Source of the DNA: Acrasis kona | Lineage: Eukaryota > Heterolobosea > Eutetramitea > Acrasida > Acrasidae | DNA length: 48,054 nt | Assembly (NCBI GenBank): GCA_026419775.2 | Contig: JAOPGA020000589.1 | Coordinates: forward strand, 1-48,054 | Direction of reading: 5' to 3' | Part shown: piece after piece, positions 1 to 10,659 of the stretch | How the letters are laid out: every line of letters begins with the position of its first letter | How positions within the stretch are numbered: position 1 is the first letter of the stretch | Translations under genes and position numbers: made by a program | The notes under the pieces: generated by a model | The model's input: the letters and a program-made list of their open reading frames with translations, nothing else | Told to the model about the DNA's origin: nothing | The model's database searches: none

Positions 1-356
1 CTGCCAACCCTTTCGTTGGCCTCTTTTTGGTTTCTGCCAACCCTTTCGTTGGCCTCTTTTTGGTTTCTGCCAATCCCTTCGTTGGCCTCTTTTTGGTTTT
101 CACCAATCTTCCTTAGGGCTTTTTCGAAGAGCTCAATTTTATCTTCGTCAGGACTGCCCTGGTTCTCTATATCTACATCTTTTAGTAACATTTTTAACAA
201 TATTCTACCCTGGTTGTTGGCGCCTTGTTGGGCAACCTCCCTATAAGTTCGGTCTACTGGGGGTAAATCAATTCTGGGTGTACGAGGGATTGTCTCCCCA
301 TTCTTCTTAACACGTACCTTCGAGTTTTTATCCATTGCAGAAGAGTGATGTGCCAT
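1..356 (-). CDS. Partial small protein ending in 11-residue coiled-coil repeats (runs off window start)
   Basis: The minus strand is open from an ATG at 354-356 to base 1, so the C-terminus is missing; about 118 residues are visible. The first 75 residues are polar and unremarkable (MAHHSSAMDKNSK at the start). The tail consists of tandem copies of an 11-residue unit, NQKEANERVGR, encoded by 33-nt near-perfect DNA repeats at 1-115. An 11-residue period is the hendecad pattern of a right-handed coiled coil. I recognise no family. The near-identity of the DNA repeats suggests recent expansion. It resembles in layout, not sequence, the proteins at 9233-10027 and 11880-12521. The function is unknown. 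Confidence 0.6.
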   Translation of the reverse strand, partial: MAHHSSAMDKNSKVRVKKNGETIPRTPRIDLPPVDRTYREVAQQGANNQGRILLKMLLKDVDIENQGSPDEDKIELFEKALRKIGENQKEANEGIGRNQKEANERVGRNQKEANERVG

Positions 357-2046
357 CAATCATGTCAAAGTCAAAGTTAGAGGCCATTGGAGGAACATGA
401 AGTCAACCATTTTACAAACATTTCTAGAAGTGTCAAGAATTGGATAGTGCAAGATCTTTTTTTTTGCTTCACTCTAGATGGGATAAAATCAAGGAAGCCT
501 CCCCTTAGTGGGATAAACCATTTCAACAACATCTGAATAGATCAAGACGTGATAGCACCGGTTGAGTTCAACAAAATCAAGAAAAATCATTACAAAGTCC
601 ATGAATGTATGTACAGCAGAAACAGGCAAATCACCAAATATCCAAAAACACAGAACAGATACATTCAATGATAAGAAAATTTGTTTGTATTATTATAACA
701 CGTAGCAACATCCACTCTCCAGAAGATGTGTTCTTCTGTTGTGAATTCGCTTGTAGTTCTTGACATCAATCTTGAATTATTTTTGATTTGACATCTTTGA
801 TACCATTTTTCGTTCGTTTTGAGCAACTCTCCAATCACTTTTACCCCCACTTATAAAAATGAATCAATCTTGTACTTTGAGCGTCATATACATGTGTACA
901 CATTGATAATTTTATTGAAGGATGTGTATGGTGGTGATTCGAACCCACGGCAACACCATATTGACAGATTTTATGAACAAGAGTGACTTGTCTTATGATT
1001 GATGGTGTGTTGGTTTGTGAAGACCCAACAGATAATGATTCCAGAAAAGTGGCCCGCAACAAAGCATTTGTACGCGGAGAGCGATAACTTCTGATCTTGA
1101 CTTTATCAATTCACTAATGTGCCTGAATGCATTTCATATCATCTAGTCAGTTGTAATGCATCGATTCGTTGCCTAGTGCTTCGTCAAGTATTATCTTTTG
1201 ATTAAAAATCATAATTCAAAATCACACAGATGGTGCTAGCATCAAATGTCGATCATGATGTTTGTCTTGATAATTAGCGACCGAAACAATCGTCGGTAAA
1301 TTAATTCGAATATAGTTCTGTTCGTTTCGGCACTTGTTGGACAGGGATGAATGACCTTTTGTTGATGAGGAGCATNCTATGATGCAAAGTTGATTGTCAA
1401 AATTGTGATTTTGTAACCGATCATCTCGTCCTTTGCAATGATTTAGATTTGTTTGATTGACAGTGCTGGTTCAATTGTAATGAATGTAAATGTTTCATCG
1501 AGTGTGATTGAATTCTACTATGAGCTTGTAGTATTCCGATACACTCGATCCATCCTCCACATTGATTTCAATGCATTTCGTATTGTCGAGTCCATTCCTA
1601 TAATGTATCGAATCGTTGGCTTATGGTGCTTTGACGAGTGTCGAGGCGAATTTGATCTCCTGTTGATGTCCACCATTTAATCCGGATTAACTTGTTCTTG
1701 AAAATCTTCATCACGGGATATGAGCTATCAAACGGTAAGTGCTAGAGTGCTAGTTTTCATCTTGATGAACATTCTTGTGTGTGTGAATGATTGTTTGGGA
1801 TGATTTCGATCATCTTTCCATCATTGTCGTTGTTCGATTTGAGTTGCTCGCTAGTTGCTCATCTTGGCTGTAACGAGACGATGACGTAGTTCTTTTCGAT
1901 CGTTGTTCCTTCATGGTGATGAAATGATTTAATTGTACGGTCGATGGGGTTTGGAGATGCTTGATGTCGGGATAGCATTATGCTGACAAAGAAATATCCT
2001 TAGCGTGTTGGAAAGGGACAATTCTGGTTGTTGTGAATGACTCGCT
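357..2046. other. Gene-poor stretch with decayed sequence
   Basis: No intact gene is convincing here. A 39-nt segment near 565-603 recurs with a few changes near 5890-5928. The minus-strand open frame at 665-850 looks like coding sequence but starts only at GTG and has no recognised relative. A box-B-like motif (GGTTCGAATC on the minus strand, near 935) lies in a region that does not fold as a tRNA. One ambiguous base is at 1376. Confidence 0.5.
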
Positions 2047-2490
2047 CTAACGTAGAATGGGTGTGTAGATGGAGTCACGCAGTACAAGATTTGATGTGAA
2101 TGCAGGTCCTGGTCGCAGTCTTGATAAAAGTCGGAAGGCAATGTAGCTGTTGATTCCATTCGTGTCGAAAAAATCATCCATCTCACAAGGGTCATGCGGA
2201 GTTTGATAATCTGCTGGTGAATTTGCGCGTGATGGCTTTTGGTCTAACTTGTAAATGTTTGTTGTGGCGAGGTTTGTTGATCGGCATGGTGTTGCGTTTG
2301 TAATAAAGTGTCGTTTGTCGAAAGTATTGTTGTTCCATAATATCCCTCTATTTCCATCGTAACGTGTTTGACGTGCATTCCAAAAGTAGTACTGGTATCC
2401 ATTCCGCTCCCCACACTGCGTACTTAATGGTGTCCAAGCCTCTTGGTCCGATTGCTTTGTGGTTCTAACTTGTTCTTTGATGAGTACCAT
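2047..2490 (-). CDS. Hypothetical ORF, 147 aa, possibly a decayed exon-family member
   Basis: This open frame starts at a real ATG (2488-2490) and has no recognised domain. Near residues 100-112 it carries the stretch MDDFFDTNGIN, whose DNA recurs in degenerate form at about 6720-6760, 7470-7500 and 14619-14656. The ORF may therefore be one member of a decaying dispersed family rather than a working gene. Flanking DNA is low-complexity and has no clear promoter. Confidence that it is expressed protein is low. Confidence 0.3.
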   Translation of the reverse strand: MVLIKEQVRTTKQSDQEAWTPLSTQCGERNGYQYYFWNARQTRYDGNRGILWNNNTFDKRHFITNATPCRSTNLATTNIYKLDQKPSRANSPADYQTPHDPCEMDDFFDTNGINSYIAFRLLSRLRPGPAFTSNLVLRDSIYTPILR

Positions 2491-2639
2491 TCCTTTATGA
2501 CGTCAGATTATTCGTGCTTGTTTTCATCAATGTGTAAACAATCTACACGTTCCCAAGTTGATTCGTGTCGTGAAATGTACGTACTGTCACTTCAACCGTG
2601 GTCTCTTTCGACGAGGTTAGTTTGATGTCCGAACGATTC

Positions 2640-3480
2640 GACTGTACGTTGGTACGGTATTTTGGTCTCTCGGTGGGTTGTTCGTGTTGCGGTTCATAGT
2701 GTGCGATTGTGAACAGCGGACGTTCTTCTACTCCAATGCGGGATTTTGATTAGACATTGTGGTTGTCTCCGGAGTATAGTGTGCGGTTGTAATGGTTGGT
2801 TCTGGGCAGCTGGTTCAGCAATGGTTGTTTGTTAGGGTATGGCGGTAGTAGTTGGATCTGGTGTTGTAGCAGTGGTGGTTGGTTGGAACTTTGTGATATG
2901 TATTATCCTACTATCCTCCGTGTCACGAATCTTTTCAGAAGGTTCTGACTCTATTTGGCTCTTTATGCTGGCACATGATTGATTTGGTTACTAGCGATTG
3001 TGGTCGGCAAAGGCGCTGGAGTGGCAGTTGTGTTATTGGTTCTGAAGTTGGTGTCACGGCAGTGGTTAGTGCTACAGCGGTGGTGGTGTTGCGGTGATTG
3101 TAGAGGCAGTTGCAGCTGTTGACTCAGGTGTTGCAGGAGTGGTGGGTGCGGCATTTGGTGCAGTAGTGGCGGTAGTAGGAGCACAGTTGTAGTGGCTGAA
3201 GCGGCAGTTGTAATGGATAGTTCAACAGAAGGGTACCTGTTGGAGGATGGCAAATTGGTTTTATACGAGANGTAGCAATTGTCGTAGGTAGAAGTTGGTA
3301 ATGGCTTCAAGAAAGTCACGTGGAGGCATAGTAGCAATGGCAACTACTGTTGTTTGGTACGGCATATTCGTTTTGCTGTCGAGGCGGTAGTTGTCATTCG
3401 ATTGCTGTAGTTGGAATTAGTTGCTGAATCTTCCGGTGTTGTTTTGTATGTGTCTATTGGTGCGGTTGTGGGTGTTGAAT
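2640..3480 (-). pseudogene. Decayed Thr/Pro/Ala-rich (mucin-like) coding sequence
   Basis: Read on the minus strand, this segment shows long runs of ACN and CCN codons giving Thr, Pro and Ala (for example TTATTAPNAAPTTPATPES around 3100-3200). In-frame stops and frame changes interrupt it at about 3080 and 2840. Such composition is typical of secreted, O-glycosylated stalk regions. No intact start, signal peptide or single frame survives. One ambiguous base is at 3271. It could also be a simple-sequence expansion that never coded. Confidence 0.35.
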
Positions 3481-4104
3481 GTTGTGTATCGCTCTAGTGA
3501 TGTTAAAGCTGTTACTGGTGCTAGCGGCTGGATGCTGTCTACTTGAGAAGTTAGTTAAGCTGTCGTGATGAATTACTTACAAGTATTGTGTGGTGCTAGC
3601 TCCCTCCTTCTTTTTCTTCTTCTACTTTTTTGCTCTTCGCTCATTTCTGTTTCGCTCTTCTACTGTGTATGTGGTTGCCGCTCAACCCCCTGATGATCAT
3701 TCTGATGCAATGTCGTTGAACTCCATCTTGTATTCTTGTAACATGACAAACGATGATGCTACAGTAGGAGTTGAGCGGCGCCTGTTTGATGTGTATATTC
3801 GTCTTGGTAGTGGTTTTAATCGCTAATGTACATGATGTGCTGGTTGAAACGTGGGCTGTATGTCCGTTGCTGATAAAGTTGCGGATGATGGTATGTTGTT
3901 ACGAAACATTGAAGTTGCTGTATGATCGGCGGTCGATGATGTTGTGTTGTTGATTTTGTAGCGTTCGATGCGTGATTCGCGAAAGTAAGCCAAAGTGTTT
4001 GGACTTGGAAGTTGGGATGGCGTGGTCTTGAGGGTTGGAGTAACTGGTCAATTTCTGTTTGTTTGTTTGTTTCTGTTTGTGTCTGATTATTGCTTCCTAC
4101 TGGT
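3481..4104. other. Intergenic, low-complexity, no gene seen
   Basis: GT-rich DNA on the plus strand. It includes a short TTTG microsatellite near 4050-4085. Open frames here start without support and look like chance. Confidence 0.5.
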
Positions 4105-4314
4105 TATATGAATCACACTTTGTTGTGATGGTTGCTGTTTCATTATGTACTACAGATTAACAGAGTAACCCATGATACAAGCAGAAGGAGCAGAACCCAT
4201 AACCTTCGAATGATATATGTATCACAGTTTTGCTGTGACGGTCGCCGTTTCTTCATGTTCCGTAGATTAACAGTGTCAACCTATGGTACAAGCCGAAAGG
4301 GGCAGAACCCATAT
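4105..4314 (+). repeat. Tandem duplication, about 105-bp units
   Basis: Two adjacent units (about 4105-4213 and 4214-4314) share the order ATATG-ATCACA, GTTTC-TCATGT, TAGATTAACAG, GGTACAAGC or GATACAAGC, and CAGAACCCATA. Divergence is moderate. No coding role is evident. Confidence 0.7.
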
Positions 4315-4362
4315 CGTAGGACCGTATGAAACTATGGTTTCTCAACGTTTTAGTAACTCTGC

Positions 4363-4732
4363 CTGGATGGAAGATAGATTTGTTTTCTAATGTGAGGTTA
4401 GTGGAAACTGATGAAAATGTCTTCTTACCTTCTTCATCTCTCGGCAGTAGCAGGTTTGGACGAGTACTTCCAAGATACGGTACCAGATGAAGGTCCATGC
4501 GATGGTCGTAGCTCATCCGTTTAGATTTGGTTCATGCAATGTGTTGTGCCCAGATGGAAGATAGTTTTGTTCTAATGTGAGGTTAGTTGGAATTGTTGAA
4601 AGTGTCTTCTTACCTTCTTCATCTCTTGGCAGCAGGTATGGACAAGTACTTCCAAAATACGGTACCAGATGAAGGTCCATGTGATAGTCGTAGCTTATCC
4701 GTATGGATTTGGTTCATGCAGTGTTGTGTTGT
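4363..4732 (+). repeat. Tandem duplication, about 185-bp units
   Basis: Units 4363-4549 and 4550-4732 align along their whole length at roughly 90 percent identity by eye. Shared landmarks are GATGGAAGATAG, TAATGTGAGGTTAG, TCTTCTTACCTTCTTCATC, GGTACCAGATGAAGGTCCAT and TTTGGTTCATGCA. Both keep a TCTTAC (GTAAGA on the minus strand) donor-like site, so the ancestor may have been a minus-strand exon plus intron. A GTGTT microsatellite follows at about 4722-4745. Confidence 0.8.
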
Positions 4733-5370
4733 GTTGTGTTATTGTTTTTGTTTTTCTGTTTGTGTTTTTGTTGTTTGAAGTTGGCCAATTTAAAGAGTTT
4801 GAACTAGAAGAAAATTATGAAATTTGACGAGCTACTTTACAATTCTAACGGATTTTGCTCTCGCATTACAATGACAACTTTGACTTTTCGACATGTCAAT
4901 TTTGAGTTTGACACAAAGAATAAAACANGTCTCCCTTACTTGCAGATTAAGGAAATCAATAGTGGTGAATAGCTTTTGAAAAAAGATTGAAACTTTGAGA
5001 CGTATCGTCATTCGATTGAAAAAACACTATTTAGCAAATAAACTCCTTTATAATAAAAGAATTGATAACTTTGGAATCCTCTCAAACACATACCTTTCAC
5101 AAAAGGACAATTAACAATTCTAACTTGGCCTGTAGGGAAGATGAGACGGTCTTTTTCGTCACATTCTGCAACCAGGAGATGATTGAATGGAAATCCTGGA
5201 TGACTACACTGCTTTCGAGTTCATGATACTTTTAGTGCTGCAAGTAAGACATTTTTGATGTAACAATAATCATTAACCATAAACTTCAAGATATGTTCTT
5301 CAAAACATATTACGTATTGGACTATTTGGTTGGTCGACGAGTATATACATTACGTTCAATTGTAGAAAAT
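4733..5370. other. Intergenic, no gene seen
   Basis: AT-rich DNA with no supported ORF, tRNA or repeat. One ambiguous base is at 4928. Confidence 0.5.
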
Positions 5371-5806
5371 ACTTCGCCACGAAATGGTTGGAGTAATCAA
5401 TTCCTCCTTTTAACGCGACTAGAAATGTAGAGGTTCTATTGGTGCTACAAGATGTAATGACAGACTTATTCGGAATTATGCTCATTGTCAAACTTTAAAA
5501 AGCTGAGAATCGTTTTATAAAAACGTTTATTATGATACATGCAGAACAGCAGCTCTTATTGCAGCTTTCAATCTAGCTTCAAGTCTGTTCTTTGAAAGTC
5601 TTTTGCCTTTTAGTCTTTGTACAGGTTTGTTCACATTCCCATTAAATAGCGTGTCGGCATAGTTGTAATCCTTTCTCCTTCTTGTTCCTGCCACGACATT
5701 ATTAAGGTCAATGTTTGACTTGATTTGTTTGGTCTGGTCAGCTGGTTTCTTTATCCATACCGTTCTTGTTGTTTCTTGTGTGTACTTCATATTGTTGTGT
5801 TGTTTT
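5371..5806 (-). repeat. Dispersed repeat copy 1 (pairs with 14668-15063)
   Basis: About 430 bp align with 14668-15063 in the same orientation. Landmarks are GAAATGGTTGGAGTAATCAA, CAGACTTATTCGGAATTATG, TTTATTATGATACATGCA and the whole basic ORF. Homology breaks after TTGTTTTTTG at about 5806, then seems to resume at about 6160 with AGTATGATTCAATCCAC (15078 in copy 2). About 350 bp may therefore have been inserted in this copy. Confidence 0.85.
5530..5790 (-). CDS. Small basic protein, copy 1 (86 aa)
   Basis: The frame starts at ATG (MKYTQETT) and is rich in Lys and Arg, ending in a helix-prone basic segment (RLSKNRLEARLKAAIRAA). It aligns over about 75 residues with the ORF at 14815-15114, and most differences are conservative (DTLFNGNVNKP against DALFNGKVNKP). 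That pattern suggests protein-level constraint. Copy 2 has 24 more N-terminal residues. Here the matching DNA is displaced by an apparent insertion after 5806, so this copy may be 5'-truncated. No family is recognised; a nucleic-acid-binding role would be a guess from charge alone. Confidence 0.45.
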   Translation of the reverse strand: MKYTQETTRTVWIKKPADQTKQIKSNIDLNNVVAGTRRRKDYNYADTLFNGNVNKPVQRLKGKRLSKNRLEARLKAAIRAAVLHVS

Positions 5807-6160
5807 TTGTGGCGAACCGAATTTTACATGTCATTTTTATACTATTTTCCTTCCTACTTTTTCTACAGTTCTATGGAACAGAAAGGATAGGTTGAGTTCA
5901 ATAAAATCAAGACAGATGATTACAAATTGAGTCAACATTTGTTCATAGTGATTGTGTGATCCCCTTCAGTTGCAATCAAGACATTATTCGGATGTTGAGA
6001 GAAAGAATGATTTAAATCAAAAGTTTTGATAAATGTAAATTTTATTACGTACAGATTTGAATCAGTTCGGACGAGTTAGCCTCCGCATGAAGTCTGTCTT
6101 TTGACATTGAAAATCAAATGTCATGGTTGCCACATAGCATTTATATACCAATGAGTCTAA
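5807..6160. mobile_element. Candidate insertion interrupting dispersed repeat copy 1
   Basis: Relative to copy 2, this segment is extra DNA between two homologous blocks. It contains a segment (about 5890-5928) also present near 565-603, as a short interspersed element would. I see no ORF, terminal inverted repeats or clear target-site duplication. Confidence 0.3.
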
Positions 6161-7719
6161 AAGTATGATTCAATCCACTCCTCTGCTTACATACGATGAG
6201 ATAATTTAACAATCTTTGCAACGAAAATGTTCTGGATCAGAGGTGGCACGGCGATAATGGAATCTAAATGGGATAAAAGTGAATGTTATTGTGTGAAAGT
6301 TGTTATCATACTAAAAACGTCAAAATACCATCATCGATATGTTGACTCACACAAGCATTTAACACTTGTAGGTTCCAGTATCGGCTGCTTGATTGATTCA
6401 ATCATTTTGTCCTGATGAACAATTCCACTTCCATAATTTCTCAAAAATGTTGATGGTCAAGTTTTCTCCTTGATTGAAAGTTGTAAGGTGGTTAGTTTGA
6501 TTGTTATCTTCTTCATGTTGCCTACTCGTTACATTAGAAAAAATAATAATAAGGTACTTACGGCATTGCCTGTGATGGCGATGAGAATTCCTTGCATGTA
6601 GAATCGTCGGTCATGGTGCGCCTGTGGAGCTCTAGATTTTTCTTTGGCAAATGTATAGGAGAATTAATTTCACATCCATTAATGTTTTTCAACGTTGGGT
6701 GTATAGGTGTAAATGTGGTTGATTCCATTCACGTCGAAAAAGGCATCCATCTTACCAGACTATATACGCTCCATTAGTGAAATGAAAACACAATTTTACT
6801 TACGTTTGAGATAGCATGTAATAAAGATGTATAAAAAGATTACTGCCATACCCTGCAGAAAATGGTTTAATGGGAGGAACCAGGACAAACATTTTGGATT
6901 GGGTCTGTTGTAGGCAATGCGGAGTTTGATAATGTGGCGGAATTTGTTGCTCTTGTTTGGTTTATTCAATGTATGTGTGATCGTTTCTTCATGATTTGAT
7001 GTATGTGTGATCTCAAAGTTTTCTCCTTGATTGAAAGTTGTAAGATGTTTCGATTGTTATCAACAAGACTATTCGTTACATTAGAAAAAGTAATAATAAG
7101 GTACTTACACCATATGGGTGATGAGAACACTCTTAGGTTATTCTTTCCTTGTCAAATGTCTATTCTTTACAGCCCAGTGGATCTCAGACAAACTTCGTTG
7201 TTCCTTCATGGGATTGGTTTTTGTTAAAATGTNTTTNTTAATGTCTATGGGATACAATGCTGTAGTCGGTTTTGTTGGTGAAATGATAATTTCGGGGTCA
7301 ATGGGTTTGGTTCTTGTAATCTTGGCTTATGTTTACAAAAAAACCTTCCGTAGTGAGCATGATGTTGAAAAATGCAGGACAGTTCGACACGCTCCAACGT
7401 AGAATGTTTGTGGATGGAATCATACGATAAGGTTTGATGTAAATATATGTCCTCGTTGAAAATTGTGATGGTTGTGTTGAAAATGTCATCCATCTTGCCA
7501 GACTACGCACCATTAGTGAAATGAAAATGCATTTATTTACGTTTGAGTTGTAATGTGCAAAGGCTAGTGCACATACTCAGTTGGCGGCGCACATTGGATT
7601 AATAGAAGAAAGTACTGTGGAGGTTGGTGACGAAATGGGATTGGTGGGAACCAGAATGTCTCTCGACGATCATGTTGAATTAATCTTTTGTAGCCATGCG
7701 GAGTTTGATGTTGATCTTA
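6161..7719. repeat. Mosaic of diverged dispersed repeats, minus-strand decayed exons
   Basis: Segments 6456-6590 and 7012-7131 are diverged direct copies (shared TTTTCTCCTTGATTGAAAG and AATAATAAGGTACTTAC). The stretch at about 7238-7585 reappears inverted at 16786-16942. Minus-strand exon-like motifs starting ATGGATGAC or ATGGATGCC lie at 6720-6760 and 7470-7500, and several copies keep a GTAAGT donor-like site. The longest open frame, 7245-7493 minus, starts at ATGGATGAC but is probably decayed. Ambiguous bases are at 7233 and 7237. Confidence 0.55.
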
Positions 7720-8500
7720 TTACAAGTGACTATACGTGTAATGTCTTTTAATGCTTTCTGGAAATGTTGTGGCGGGTGGTGTGTTTGCTGATCTTGCGAT
7801 TGTTGCAGAAGGTGGGAGAAAGTGTAATGTGATTAATGTATCCGCTTGTGATGATGTTATATGATGTTTGATCTGATGTGATGTATATACGTTGGTATGC
7901 TCAGATTTGAAATGTTGTGCGGCGTGGTGATGTCGGCGTTTCGTTTGTTGTAATGTGTTGTTGTTCGAAAGCATTTGATGAGTACTTGTGCGATACAATG
8001 TCGGATTGCTGTCTGGTAAAGAAGGACTCTGGATTGGATTGTTGAAAAGTGCCATCGGTCGTGATGCGTTGATGCTCTCCAATTCTTTCAATCTGTCCGT
8101 CAGAGCCTTAATGTTCTCTTGGAGAATGTTATGACAAGTGATGAGTTAATCGATCTTTTCGTGTATGGTTTTTTCTTTTTGACTTTTTCTTCTCGGTTGG
8201 GGGACTCAAATATAACATGTCGTCGTCACTCTCTTCACTTTCAAAGTACTTGTAGATTGGTTTCGGTGAGGTCAGGGGGATGCTTTGTCTTTTTGGTGGT
8301 GTGGCGGGTCTCTGGGGTGGTGCTTCTTCTTGGGAGTACTCGTAAGATTGGACTGCTTTTGAAATTTGATCCACATTCGAAGGTGTCCTGGAGTTCACTA
8401 AGTAGTTCGTTGACAGGTCCCAGGAAATCTCTATCACAGTCTTCTTTAAAGTACAGCTGGTAGTGTTCATATATTTAGTTTTTAAACACACTGCATCCAT
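7720..8500 (-). pseudogene. Frameshifted orphan gene; 5' ORF 8129-8500 intact
   Basis: From an ATG at 8498-8500 the minus strand encodes 123 residues: a mixed N-terminus, a Pro-rich stretch (PPQRPATPPKRQS), an acidic run (ESEESDDD) and a Lys-rich end. It stops at 8129. One nucleotide out of frame, a coil-like segment continues (NILQENIKALTDRLKELES, about 8110-8055), followed by His/Thr-rich sequence to 7720. A single frameshift would join the two, giving the variable-body plus coiled-tail layout of neighbouring orphans. The last 45 bp match 15200-15240. It could instead be a short gene ending at 8129. Confidence 0.4.
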
Positions 8501-9232
8501 TTTGGATTAGTGAGTGGTTTGAGTTTTGGAGGAATTCGTTGAGATCTTTAACTGCGGTGTAGGATCGGGTTGCGTTTAGGGCCTGGTCCTTTTGGTTGGG
8601 GTTGTCTTCGTGCTTTATGCTGGCATGTTTTAGTTGGTTTTTGTTTTGTTTGTTTTTCGATGTTTTGTTCGTAGTGTTTTGGTATTTATGTTCGTGGGGT
8701 TTATTTATATCGTGTGTACGTATTTTTAGGTCTAGAGTAATTTCAGTGTATTTTTGTCATTATGTGTGTGTATAGATGTTTGGTGTCTCCTTTGTAATGG
8801 ATCGTCATTTTGAGTTTATAGATCCTTAACGCAGAGGAGGGTATATCTTGCTATGTGGTTGTGAATTAGTCTGATAATGTATGGACTGGGTGGACAATAG
8901 TGGCTACTCCTGCATCTCTAGAGTTTGTTTTAGATCCAAAGGTAACTGAGTATGGGAAAAGGTTTTTACGGAGGAGGGCCTCATGGCCTTGTTAATGTTC
9001 ATCTCGTTCTTGAGATCCTCCAGCGCGAGGTGTAGTTTGAGCTTCCCGTTGATATTCCTGATTAGAAAAGCATAATATATCGACATTCTGAGTCGAAAAT
9101 AATGATAGAGCATGTTAAGACAATCACATACATATAAAAATCTTATTTTTTATTTATAGACTGTATGGGTTACCCTTTCTTTGAAAATCTCACATGTCAC
9201 ACTAAAAAATTAATTTTGTAAACTGCTGTCAA
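8501..9232. other. Intergenic; possible minus-strand exon 8904-9113
   Basis: The minus frame 8904-9113 has an ATG and a moderately coding-like sequence (LKLHLALEDLKNEMNINKAM) but no recognised family. It lies head-to-head with the gene at 9233, about 120 bp away. The rest is GT-rich and shows nothing. Confidence 0.35.
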
Positions 9233-10027
9233 ATGTCTGACCCATCAACTGTATTCTACCCAGAGAACATACTACGTAGATCCAACGTAAGCTACGCTGT
9301 TGGCAATCTCATTCCTACAGAGCCTCAGGGACCTTCACAAAGTATCGCAAATGCGAGAAATGTAAATATGGGAGACATTGTTTCCGCCTCGGATGCTACA
9401 AACCTCCATCAAGACTCTATAAGGAACAGAGGCGAATATATAACAAGATTGCCAGCACAAGAAGGAGGTCCTGCTATACCATCCATTCGGCCAAGACCTG
9501 CCCTCGAACTTTCAACGTTAGTTCCCAATCTTCAGGCCCCTCGACGAACAGGGACAAGAGCTTTAGGTGTTAATATCAGGAATACTGACACCTCTTCGAC
9601 AAGCAGGAGACAACTGCGGGCTATCTCAGCACCGCCGTCAACAAGAAACAACAACAACAACAACAACCCAGGGGCGGAAAGGGTTTCTAGTTTACCAAGA
9701 GGAGGCGCGGCTCCGCCAAACTTAAACCAGAATATCCCTCCTCCATCCATGCGCCTTCCATCCACACGTCTTCCACCCATGGACGCACCACCCATGGACG
9801 CACCAAGGTTAGAGGCATCTGAGCATGAACGATTTGTTAATCTATATGCAACAATCTTGAAGGAAACTTTAAAAGATATGAATGCATCCTTAAAGGATAT
9901 GAATACATCCTTTCATGAAAATTTAAAGGAAATGAATGCAACCTTGAGGGATTCGTTGAAAAATATGAGTCAAGTTCAACTTGAGTATTATAAATCGATC
10001 CGAGATGAGAGCAGGAGGCAACAATGA
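9233..10027 (+). CDS. Orphan protein, disordered body with hendecad coiled-coil tail (264 aa)
   Basis: This intact frame starts at ATG 9233. Residues 1-190 are low-complexity and probably disordered: Pro/Arg/Ser-rich, a run of seven Asn from CAA/AAC simple repeats, and two copies of PPMDAPPMDAP-like sequence. The tail (about 205-260) carries an 11-residue coiled-coil period: LKDMNTSFHEN, LKEMNATLRDS, LKNMSQVQLEY. No signal peptide, membrane segment or known domain is visible. AATAAA lies just after the stop (about 10038). I do not recognise the family; the architecture matches the orphan genes at 1-356 and 11880-12521. Confidence 0.7.
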   Translation: MSDPSTVFYPENILRRSNVSYAVGNLIPTEPQGPSQSIANARNVNMGDIVSASDATNLHQDSIRNRGEYITRLPAQEGGPAIPSIRPRPALELSTLVPNLQAPRRTGTRALGVNIRNTDTSSTSRRQLRAISAPPSTRNNNNNNNPGAERVSSLPRGGAAPPNLNQNIPPPSMRLPSTRLPPMDAPPMDAPRLEASEHERFVNLYATILKETLKDMNASLKDMNTSFHENLKEMNATLRDSLKNMSQVQLEYYKSIRDESRRQQ

Positions 10028-10311
10028 TATTACAATTAATAAACAACATCACTTCGCTCATTTATTGAAATTATGCTTTTTTGAAGAGTACCCCAAATAA
10101 AATTTGTAGGAATTAAAAAGGGTTGGGAATGCAGATTTATTAGTTTGAAGCCATCATGTCCAGTATCTTTTGACCTTCTCAGCTTGAATCACTTGATCAT
10201 GGTGATGTTTGAACAACGCCTTAAGCTTATTTGATGAAAGGACCCTGGTTATACTCTTTATCTCCTTATCAGATATTGTGATGGCGCTCATATACCGGAA
10301 TAGAATATAAC

Positions 10312-10659
10312 ATGTCGAGTAACTCTGAACGTGAGAGGAAGAGATTGAAGTTGCTTGTTGACATAACATTTTCAATAGACACCCTTCACAAAGTATTTCC
10401 ACAAACGTCAGAAGAACAAGAAGTTCAAGAACAAGAGATGTTATCAAACAGCAACAATGACGTGCAACAAGAGTCTGAAGGGTTTCAGGAAACATTTGAA
10501 AATGAAATACATAATCCAACAACTTTAGAACAAACCGACAACGTCATGATTGATGGGATGCATGAGGATGAGGAAGGAGACAAAGAAGACAACGATTCCG
10601 ATGATGAGGTTGATAAATGGGAACGGTACGTTCTTAAAGTTGTGAAAAGAACCTGTTAA
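10312..10659 (+). CDS. Acidic orphan protein (115 aa or longer if spliced)
   Basis: The frame starts at ATG (MSSNSERERKRLKLL) with a short basic patch resembling a nuclear localisation signal. It becomes strongly acidic (residues 85-105, HEDEEGDKEDNDSDDE). After DKWER the DNA reads GTACGT, a plausible intron donor. Splicing to an AG at about 10727 would add a frame beginning VNKSFLELTKIVF, ending near 10830. The unspliced stop is at 10657-10659. Neither version resembles a family I know. The gene lies between orphan genes with coiled tails but shows no repeat of its own. Confidence 0.5.
   Translation: MSSNSERERKRLKLLVDITFSIDTLHKVFPQTSEEQEVQEQEMLSNSNNDVQQESEGFQETFENEIHNPTTLEQTDNVMIDGMHEDEEGDKEDNDSDDEVDKWERYVLKVVKRTC

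Noticed and set aside
920-1010. tRNA-like sequence on the minus strand (GGTTCGAATC and an anticodon-like CAT)
   Set aside because: The T-stem has at least two mismatches, the anticodon stem does not close, and no acceptor stem pairs. At best it is a decayed or chance box-B motif.
1-4760. Subtelomere with telomeric repeats
   Set aside because: The GT-rich and TTTG stretches contain no sustained telomere unit, and the first gene runs off the window edge. Subtelomeric location remains only a possibility.
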